From the NCBI GenBank assembly GCA_902495085.1, contig CABUWA010000039.1, positions 1 through 13,518 on the forward strand: a stretch of DNA of 13,518 bases. Reading direction: 5' to 3'. The position numbers and the translations under genes were made by a program. Source of the DNA: an uncultured Collinsella sp. (GTDB taxonomy: Bacteria; Actinomycetota; Coriobacteriia; Coriobacteriales; Coriobacteriaceae). The notes under the pieces were generated by a model. The model was not told the origin of the DNA, did not search any database, and saw only the letters and a list, made by a program, of their open reading frames with translations. Below are positions 1 through 5,765 of this stretch, piece after piece. Each line of letters starts with the position of its first letter. The stretch's first letter is position 1.

Positions 1-85
1 AGACCATGGTGTAGCCCAACGCGATGATGGCGTAGACGCTGCCCATGGACAGGCCGTTGACCAGGTATTGGATAAAGACCGTCAT
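1..85 (-). CDS. livH: Branched-chain amino acid ABC transporter permease LivH, N-terminal fragment
   Basis: Only the first 28 codons lie in the window; the gene runs off the left edge. The protein begins MTVFIQYLVNG and continues with a segment containing GSVYAIIALGY, which is the characteristic first membrane segment of LivH-type inner-membrane permeases for leucine, isoleucine and valine import. An in-frame ATG nine bases upstream (position 94) is possible, but the purine-rich AGGGGG at 95-100 sits about nine bases before the ATG at 85 and directly abuts the one at 94, so 85 is preferred. It follows binding protein B on the same strand with a 139-bp gap holding two stem-loops. The remaining components (LivM, LivG, LivF) would be expected beyond the left edge, which is inference. 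Confidence 0.85.
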   Translation of the reverse strand, partial: MTVFIQYLVNGLSMGSVYAIIALGYTMV

Positions 86-131
86 GTTCCACATCCCCCT
101 TTCGAATAGGTTTCCAGTTGATGTATGAAAC

Positions 132-151
132 AGGGACGTTACATCGTCCCT
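132..151 (-). promoter_or_regulatory. Stem-loop B between binding protein B and livH
   Basis: A perfect 7-bp inverted repeat, AGGGACG / CGTCCCT, flanks a 6-base loop (139-144). On the minus-strand transcript it is followed by GTTTCAT, so it resembles a weak terminator. It lies inside the presumed liv transcript, between a binding-protein gene and its permease. It may act as a partial terminator or an RNA-end protector that keeps permease levels below binding-protein levels, which is a common arrangement in ABC import operons. That function is inferred. Confidence 0.5.
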
Positions 152-161
152 AGATACCAAG

Positions 162-193
162 CAAGCAGGGAAGGCCAAAACCTCCCCTGCTTG
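162..193 (-). promoter_or_regulatory. Stem-loop A between binding protein B and livH
   Basis: CAAGCAGGG at 162-170 pairs perfectly with CCCTGCTTG at 185-193. After one A/C mismatch, three more pairs (AGG with CCT) leave a 6-base loop at 175-180. The arms can extend outward if a four-base AAGC bulge is allowed. There is no U-run directly after it on the minus-strand transcript, so it looks more like an mRNA stabiliser or processing element than a full terminator. It begins about 30 bases past the stop of the upstream gene. Confidence 0.55.
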
Positions 194-224
194 GGATCAA
201 AACCGCTCTATGTAAGGCGGCCAA

Positions 225-1412
225 TTAGGCCTGTACGTACTTGCCGTCGGTGATGACGTACGCCGTGGGCTCCTTCTGGACCTGACCCTTATCGTTCCAG
301 GTGAGCTTGCCGGTCAGACCGTCAACGGTAATCTTGAGCATAGCCTTGGACAGTTTCTCGGCGACCTCGGTCGGATCGGCGTCGACACCAAGACCGGCCT
401 CCTTGACGGCCTCGGCCACCGCGTGCACGCCGTCGTAGGCGTCGGCGGCAAACTGGTCGGGGGTATCGCCGTACTTATCCTTGTAAGCGTTGACGAAGTC
501 GGCGTTCTTCTCGTCGTCGGCGGAGAACGGGGTCATGAGCAGCAGACCCTCGGCAAGAGAGGTGTCGAAGCCCTCAACGCCCAGGATGCCGTCCATGCCG
601 TCGCAGCCCATCATCTTGACGTCGTAGCCCATGTCCTTGGCGTTCTTGAGCAGGACGGACGCCGGCGTGTAGTAGATCGGCGCGAAGATCATGGTGGCGC
701 CGGCCTGCTTGGCCTTGGTCAGCTGGTTGGTAAAGCTCGTGGCGGAGTCGTCCTTAAAGGTCTCCTCGTCAACAATCTCGAGCTTAGACTCAGCGGCCTG
801 GGCCTTAAAGGAATCTGCGATGCCCGAAGAATAGGCGTCGCCGGAGTTATAGAAGAGCACGAACTTCTCGTCCGCATACTTCTGCGCCAGGAACTTGGCA
901 GCGTTGACACCCTGGTTGGGGTCGGTGAAGCAAACCTGGAAAACGCAATCCTTGCCGTCGGTGACATCCTCGGAGGACGCGGACGGGGTGATCATGAACG
1001 TCTTGGGGTCGTTACCGCACTCTGCGGCAACGGCAACCGACGCACCCGTGGTGGTCGGACCGACAAGGGCCTGCATGCCCCAGTCGAGCAGGGTGTTGAA
1101 GGCGTTGACGGCCTTCTCGCCATCGGCCTGGTCATCCTCGGCCTTGCTGGCAAGCGGCAGCTCCTTGGTCGAGAAATCCTTGCAGCCAAGCTCGACACCC
1201 TGGGTAACGGACTTGCCGTAGGACGCGTTGGCGCCGGTCAGCGGGCCGATGGTGCCGATCTTAAACGAAGCGTCGCTCGAAGCGGAACCACTGTCGCCGC
1301 CGTTGGAGGAGCAGCCAGCTAGAATGGACATCGCCCCCAGACCTGCTGCGCTCGCGATAACGCTCCTGCGATTCATAACAGGGTTCAATGACTTACCGGT
1401 GAGGCTCGACAT
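225..1412 (-). CDS. Branched-chain amino acid ABC transporter substrate-binding lipoprotein (copy B)
   Basis: A 395-residue extracytoplasmic solute-binding protein of the LivJ/LivK family (periplasmic binding fold type I). The start at 1412 is supported by GAGGAGAG just upstream; an internal Met at residue 13 (MNRRSVIA) is the alternative. The N-terminus has a twin-arginine-like NRRSVIA, a hydrophobic stretch and a lipobox ending LAGC, with lipidated Cys at residue 34. The mature protein opens with FKIGTIGPLTG, the family's usual first strand, and contains ALVGPTTTG, ITPSAS and FAPIYYTPA segments typical of amino acid binders. It should bind a branched-chain or similar amino acid at the outer membrane face and hand it to LivH/LivM. 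It lies between paralogue copy A upstream and livH downstream. Exact ligand cannot be read from sequence. Confidence 0.9.
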   Translation of the reverse strand: MSSLTGKSLNPVMNRRSVIASAAGLGAMSILAGCSSNGGDSGSASSDASFKIGTIGPLTGANASYGKSVTQGVELGCKDFSTKELPLASKAEDDQADGEKAVNAFNTLLDWGMQALVGPTTTGASVAVAAECGNDPKTFMITPSASSEDVTDGKDCVFQVCFTDPNQGVNAAKFLAQKYADEKFVLFYNSGDAYSSGIADSFKAQAAESKLEIVDEETFKDDSATSFTNQLTKAKQAGATMIFAPIYYTPASVLLKNAKDMGYDVKMMGCDGMDGILGVEGFDTSLAEGLLLMTPFSADDEKNADFVNAYKDKYGDTPDQFAADAYDGVHAVAEAVKEAGLGVDADPTEVAEKLSKAMLKITVDGLTGKLTWNDKGQVQKEPTAYVITDGKYVQA

Positions 1413-1500
1413 GCGGCTCTCCTCTCAAATCTCGTCGGGTTTCGGTTACCCGACAGGCCATCCTTCGCCGTGTTCGGCGTTCGCAAAATACTAGACGCTT
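1413..1500 (-). promoter_or_regulatory. 5' leader of binding protein B with two stem-loops
   Basis: Directly upstream of the start codon the minus-strand leader can form GTCGGGT / ACCCGAC (1434-1440 with 1448-1454, 7-base loop), and before it CGCCG / CGGCG (1466-1470 with 1475-1479, tetraloop). The first structure ends about 21 bases before the start codon, leaving the ribosome binding site free. A TAGTAT box (1488-1493 read on the minus strand) is a possible -10, but no good -35 partners it. The structures are direct observations; a regulatory or stabilising role is inferred. Confidence 0.35.
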
Positions 1501-1640
1501 TAGTTAAGGAAAGTGGCGATTATTTCAACTTTTCTTTGGATTTGTTCATTTATCCATAATTCTGCGTATTTCTATTACTTTATGCAGTAATGCCACTTTA
1601 TTGTGTGAAAGTAATGTTTCCGTTCTGTTACAGGCGTCCC
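1501..1640 (-). promoter_or_regulatory. AT-rich intergenic region, probable promoter region for binding protein B
   Basis: Positions 1501-1620 contain only 36 G or C in 120 bases (30%), far below the flanking genes. The stretch lies between the two binding-protein genes. It carries an interrupted inverted repeat, AAAGTGGCGATTA (1510-1522) against TAATGCCACTTT (1588-1599), matching except for one extra base. Between the arms lies a small hairpin, 1562-1568 with 1581-1587. A minus-strand TTGAAA (1523-1528) is a possible -35, but its spaced -10 is poor, so no promoter boxes are assigned. The base composition and paired motif suggest a separately regulated promoter with a two-site operator. Confidence 0.4.
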
Positions 1641-1647
1641 TGCCCTG

Positions 1648-1681
1648 AATAAAACGGCCTCACCGGTCGCGCTTTATGCGC
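1648..1681 (-). terminator. Possible weak terminator after binding protein A
   Basis: Just past the stop codon the minus-strand transcript contains a 4-bp GCGC hairpin (1669-1672 with 1678-1681), then a short CGGU/GCCG hairpin (1662-1665 with 1655-1658), followed by TTTTATT. The stems are short, so termination would be partial at best. It would reduce read-through from copy A into copy B. Confidence 0.25.
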
Positions 1682-1683
1682 AC

Positions 1684-2850
1684 TTAGGCGGCGATGTACT
1701 TGCCGTCCTGGATCACATAGGCTGTGGCGGGCTTTTCGACCTGGCCCTCGTCATTCCACGTCAGCTCGCCTGTCAGGCCCTCGATCTTGATCTTGCGCAT
1801 GGCCTTGGCAAGGTCGCCGGCAATGTCGGCACCGTCGGCCGAAATGTCAATCCCCGCCCTATCGATAGCCTCGGCGATGGCGTGGACGCAATCGTAAGCG
1901 TCGGCGGCAAACTGGTTGGGCGTCTCGTCGTAGGCATCCTTATAGGCCTTGACGAAGTCGGCATTCTTCTCATCGTCAGCCGAAAACGGGGTCATGAGCA
2001 GTACGCCCTCGGCAAGAGAGGTATCGAAGCCTTCCACAGAAAGCAGGCCGTCCATGCCGTCGGTACCCATGAGGGTCATATCGTAGCCCATGTCCTTGGC
2101 GTTCTTGAGCAAAACGGACGCCGGCGTGTAGTAGATCGGCGCAAAGATGAGCGTGGCGCCGGCCTCCTTGGCCTTGGTGAGCTGGTTGGTAAAGCTCGTG
2201 GAAGAGTCGTCCTTAAAGGTCTCGGTATCGACGATGTCGAGCTTGGACGCCTTGGCCTGCTCGGCAAAAGCGTCGGCAACGCCCGAGCTATACGTATCGC
2301 CGGAGTTGTAGAACAGGGCGATCTTGGCATCCGCGTACTTCTCGGCCAAGAACTTCGCGGCGCTGGCGCCCATGGTGGGATCGGTGAAGCAAACCTGGAA
2401 AACCGTGGTCTTATCCTTGGTAACGTCGAGCGACGAGGCCGAGGGCGTGACCATGAGCATATCGTCGGCGATCTCGCCCGAGACGGCGACGGCGGCACCG
2501 GTGGTGACGGGGCCGACGAGCGCCTGCATGCCCCAGTCGCACAAGGTATTGAAGGCGTTGATGGCCTTCTCGCCGTCAGCGACGTCGTCCTCGGACTTAA
2601 GCGAGAGTTTGAGGTCCTTGGTCGAAAAATCCTTGGCGGCGAGCTTGGCACCCTTCTCGGCCGAAACGCCATAGGTTGCCGCGGCGCCGGTCAGAGGGCC
2701 GATGACACCGATCTTGAAGGTCTTGCCGTCATCGGCGGAGCCGCCGTCCGAGCCACCCGACGAGCAACCAGCGAGTGCCGCGGTGCTACCGAACGCCGCG
2801 GCACCAGCCAAGAAACTCCTGCGGTTAAGTACGTTGTTGATGCTAAACAT
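1684..2850 (-). CDS. Branched-chain amino acid ABC transporter substrate-binding lipoprotein (copy A)
   Basis: A 388-residue paralogue of copy B, alike at roughly two thirds of positions by eye, with near-identical blocks such as LIFAPIYYTPASVLLKNAKD and LLMTPFSADDEKNADFV. The start at 2850 is chosen because AAGGGGG precedes it at suitable spacing and the protein then begins with a proper signal: MFSINNVLNRRSFLAGAAA, with a twin-arginine motif (RR at residues 10-11) and a lipobox LAGC giving lipid-modified Cys29. The reading frame stays open upstream to 3033, but that extension has no signal-peptide character. The mature protein shows the LivJ hallmarks FKIGVIGPLTG and ALVGPVTTG. It is the first gene of the liv cluster here and is divergent from homoserine dehydrogenase. 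Two binding proteins sharing one permease would broaden substrate range or affinity; this is inference. Confidence 0.9.
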   Translation of the reverse strand: MFSINNVLNRRSFLAGAAAFGSTAALAGCSSGGSDGGSADDGKTFKIGVIGPLTGAAATYGVSAEKGAKLAAKDFSTKDLKLSLKSEDDVADGEKAINAFNTLCDWGMQALVGPVTTGAAVAVSGEIADDMLMVTPSASSLDVTKDKTTVFQVCFTDPTMGASAAKFLAEKYADAKIALFYNSGDTYSSGVADAFAEQAKASKLDIVDTETFKDDSSTSFTNQLTKAKEAGATLIFAPIYYTPASVLLKNAKDMGYDMTLMGTDGMDGLLSVEGFDTSLAEGVLLMTPFSADDEKNADFVKAYKDAYDETPNQFAADAYDCVHAIAEAIDRAGIDISADGADIAGDLAKAMRKIKIEGLTGELTWNDEGQVEKPATAYVIQDGKYIAA

Positions 2851-3040
2851 GGTGTCCCCCTTTTCGCTGGCCGCGGTGCGGCCGTCTTGCGGTACAGGGC
2901 AAACCTTATGGTGCAAACGTTGACAGTTTGTTACGGAAGTTCGTTTGTAGCGAGCGTGTTTCCAATGTTTCCGCAGCGTTTCGGGGGTGGCGTTTTGTGC
3001 TGCTCCCGCTGCCAGGCAAGCACGCGCCCGCACTTCACGC
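2851..3040. promoter_or_regulatory. Divergent regulatory region between liv copy A and hom
   Basis: This 250-bp intergenic stretch (to 3100) must carry promoters for both directions. It contains an inverted repeat CAAAC-N7-GTTTG at 2914-2930 and a run of direct GTTTC repeats beginning at 2958, 2967 and 2978, preceded by GTTTG at 2926 and 2943. A consensus-like TTGACA occurs at 2920-2925 on the plus strand but lacks a convincing -10 at normal spacing. For the minus-strand gene no clear -35/-10 pair was found. Operator function of the repeats is a guess. Confidence 0.3.
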
Positions 3041-3046
3041 TAGAAT
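3041..3046 (+). promoter_or_regulatory. Candidate -10 box for hom (TAGAAT)
   Basis: TAGAAT matches the -10 consensus at five of six positions and lies 55 bases before the hom start codon. No good -35 hexamer sits 16-18 bases upstream, so the call rests on the -10 alone. It would give a leader of about 50 bases ending in the AAGGAG ribosome site at 3089-3094. Confidence 0.35.
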
Positions 3047-3100
3047 GCACTCAACCTTTAAGCGGTTAATCCATCCATAAGATGCACGAAGGAGCTATCT

Positions 3101-4444
3101 ATGAGCGAACCCCTGCGCACCGTGAACGTCGGCCTCATCGGTCTGGGAACCGTCGGCGGCGGCGTGGCCCGTCTGATCAAGAGCCACCACGATGAGTACC
3201 TGGCCGCCTACGGCATCGACCTTAAGCTGACCCGCGCCTGCGCGCTTGCCTGGGAGCAGGCCGAAGCCGCCGGTATTGAGCGCGAGGCCTTTACGAGTGA
3301 CTGGCACGATGTCGTCACCGACCCCGCCGTCGATATCGTCGTCGAGCTCATCGGCGGCGAGCACCCCGCGACCGAAATCTTCACCACCGCCTTCGAGAAT
3401 GGCAAGCACGTCGTCTCTGCCAACAAGGCCCTGCTGGGCCGTCATGTCGAGACGCTCGCCGAGAAGGCGCGCGCGTGCGGCGTGCAGATTAAGTGCGAGG
3501 CCAGCTGCGGCGGCGGCATCCCCATTGTCAGCACGCTCGAGCACGACCTGGTGGGCAACAAGATCCTGACCATCGCTGGCATTCTCAACGGCACCACCAA
3601 CTACATCCTGTCGCGCATGGACGCCGAGGGCGCCGATTACGCCGACGTGCTCGCCGACGCACAGGCTAAGGGCTATGCCGAGGCCGACCCGTCCGCCGAC
3701 GTCGACGGCTTCGACGCCGCCAGCAAGACGGCAATCCTCGCTTCCATCGGCTTTGGCACCCGCGTGACCACCGACGATGTCTACCAGCAGGGTATCCGTA
3801 CCATCGGCGCCGAGGACATTGCCCAGGCCCGCGAGCTCGGCTACACCATCAAGCTGCTGGGCATCGCACGCAACACCGACGCCGGCGTCGACGTCCGTGT
3901 GCATCCCACGCTCATCCCGGCAGACCATATGCTCGCCAAGGTCAACGGCGCCATGAACGCCGTCTACGTGGTAGGCGACGCCGTGGGCGAGACCATGTTC
4001 TACGGTGCCGGCGCAGGCTCCTTCCCCACCGCAAGCGCCGTCGTGGGCGACATCCTGTCGCTCTCCGAACAGATCAGCCGCGGCGTGGCTCCGCTGCCCG
4101 AGATTGAGCCCTATGGTCACAACCTCGCCTTTAAGCCCATGGACGAGCTCCAGACCAAGTACTATGTGCGCCTGAAGGTCGCCGACCGCGTGGGCGCCCT
4201 GTCCGAGACGGTCGACATCTTTGCCAAGCACAACATCTCGATCTCGCTCATCAACCAGGTCGAGGACGGCAAGTCGGACGTCAGCGATGCCTGCTCGGTC
4301 ATCTTCTTGACGCATCGCGCACTCGAGAAGGACGTCCAGGCTGCCGCCGCCGAACTCGCTGGCGTCGACTGCGTGACCGAGGTCGCCAACGTCCTGCGCA
4401 TCGAGGACGTTGAGGCTTGGACCGAAGGCGTCATGGCCAACTAG
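3101..4444 (+). CDS. hom: Homoserine dehydrogenase with C-terminal ACT domain
   Basis: A 447-residue cytosolic enzyme that reduces aspartate semialdehyde to homoserine with NAD(P)H, the branch point to threonine and methionine. Visible features in order: Rossmann nucleotide loop GLGTVGGG (14-21); SANKALL (107-113) with a conserved Lys at 109; EASCGGGIPI (133-142); ILNGTTNYIL (161-170); the catalytic-region motif DVDGFDAASK (200-209), with the expected acid-base Lys at 209; GAGAGSFPTASAV (302-314); and an ACT domain from about 355 (YYVRLKVADRVGALSE) to 430. The ACT domain is the usual site of feedback control, generally by threonine; the effector here is inferred. Length is normal for the ACT-bearing form. 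AAGGAG six bases before the ATG fixes the start. No thr or met genes adjoin it, and a terminator follows at once, so it is probably monocistronic. Confidence 0.96.
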   Translation: MSEPLRTVNVGLIGLGTVGGGVARLIKSHHDEYLAAYGIDLKLTRACALAWEQAEAAGIEREAFTSDWHDVVTDPAVDIVVELIGGEHPATEIFTTAFENGKHVVSANKALLGRHVETLAEKARACGVQIKCEASCGGGIPIVSTLEHDLVGNKILTIAGILNGTTNYILSRMDAEGADYADVLADAQAKGYAEADPSADVDGFDAASKTAILASIGFGTRVTTDDVYQQGIRTIGAEDIAQARELGYTIKLLGIARNTDAGVDVRVHPTLIPADHMLAKVNGAMNAVYVVGDAVGETMFYGAGAGSFPTASAVVGDILSLSEQISRGVAPLPEIEPYGHNLAFKPMDELQTKYYVRLKVADRVGALSETVDIFAKHNISISLINQVEDGKSDVSDACSVIFLTHRALEKDVQAAAAELAGVDCVTEVANVLRIEDVEAWTEGVMAN

Positions 4445-4475
4445 TTCGGTTCTCGCCATACGACATATATGTTTG

Positions 4476-4512
4476 AGGGGCTCCCGTCCGGTCTTGGACG
4501 GGAGCCCCTTTT
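4476..4512 (+). terminator. Intrinsic terminator of hom
   Basis: A 14-bp perfect stem, including GGGGCTCCCGTCC (4477-4489) paired with GGACGGGAGCCCC (4496-4508), encloses a 6-base loop and runs into TTTT. It begins 32 bases after the hom stop codon. There is no matching U-tract in the reverse direction, so it acts on the plus strand. Confidence 0.93.
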
Positions 4513-4668
4513 GCTTGCGCGCTCGGAGCGCATTGACGCGGCCAGCGTTTGAACAACTTGACCGTTCGGTGTCAACCAGGGATACCGCTCACCGATAAGC
4601 AGGCATGTTTGTTTTTGTCCGCCGCTATCCTGTGCTGCGTACGTCCACCCCCGAAGAATGGAGGCACC

Positions 4669-5418
<750 letters not shown>

Positions 5419-5460
5419 GGAGCCACAAGCTTTGGCTTCAAGCCTCAACATAGCTCAACC

Positions 5461-5510
5461 AAAAAGGCGCGCCGTCTGCATCAACTGCAGGCAGCGCGCC
5501 TTCTTCTGTT
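5461..5510. terminator. Bidirectional terminator between the SDR and antiporter genes
   Basis: AAGGCGCGC (5464-5472) pairs with GCGCGCCTT (5494-5502). After a C/A mismatch and two more pairs (one G-U), CTGCA (5476-5480) pairs with TGCAG (5486-5490) around a 5-base loop. Reading plus, the stem is followed by TTCTTCTGTT; reading minus, by TTTTTGG, so the U-tract is better in the minus direction. It can end both the SDR transcript and the convergent antiporter transcript. Confidence 0.85.
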
Positions 5511-5517
5511 ATGAAAG

Positions 5518-5765
5518 GGAAACTATGTCCCAGTATTTCGGATCAGAACGGGGCACGGTTTTCCCCAGGACCTCCTTGCGGAAACTGCGTCCCGTTTTGA
5601 ACGCCGATTCTGGGATACCGTTTCCGCAACGGGTCTCTCGCGGAAACTGCATCCCACTCTGAGCGCCCATTCCGGGACACAGTTTCCCAACGGCCCCCGT
5701 TTCGGAAACCACATCCCGTTCCGAGCCTTCAAAGCGGGACGCGGCTTCCCCGAGAGAGTATCGAC
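5518..5765. repeat. Array of four tandem 62-bp palindromic repeat units
   Basis: GGAAAC occurs at 5518, 5580, 5642 and 5704, exactly 62 bases apart, and the array is 4 x 62 = 248 bp. Each unit has a left arm close to GGAAACTGCRTCCC, an 18-base centre, and a right arm close to GGGAYRCNGTTTCC at offsets 32-45, then a 16-base variable linker. The second and third units agree at 37 of 46 palindrome positions; the first and fourth are more diverged, and the first core fits its neighbours better when reversed. The array begins just after the terminator U-tract and ends on the first base of the antiporter stop codon. Each unit could fold into a long cruciform or RNA hairpin. It resembles REP/BIME-type dispersed palindromic DNA; no coding role is supported because 62 is not a multiple of three. 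Confidence 0.88.

Noticed and set aside
423..1322. Open frames antisense to the Liv binding proteins (also 1882-3069)
   Set aside because: Both arise opposite conserved lipoprotein genes, and their similarity to each other only reflects the duplication on the other strand.
2851..3033. N-terminal extension of Liv binding protein A
   Set aside because: The frame is open, but the signal peptide and ribosome site place the start at 2850; a 61-residue extension would bury the lipoprotein signal.
3095..4459. Long open frame antisense to hom
   Set aside because: Shadow of GC-biased third positions opposite a clearly real homoserine dehydrogenase; composition is Gly/Asp/Val-rich with no motif or ribosome site.
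4549..4668. N-terminal extension of the SDR protein
   Set aside because: SDR enzymes begin just before the first strand, and GGAGG precedes the ATG at 4669; the extension has no family similarity.
5518..5765. CRISPR array
   Set aside because: Units are diverged, the 16-bp linkers are too short and variable in role, the repeated part is itself a long palindrome, and there are no cas genes nearby.
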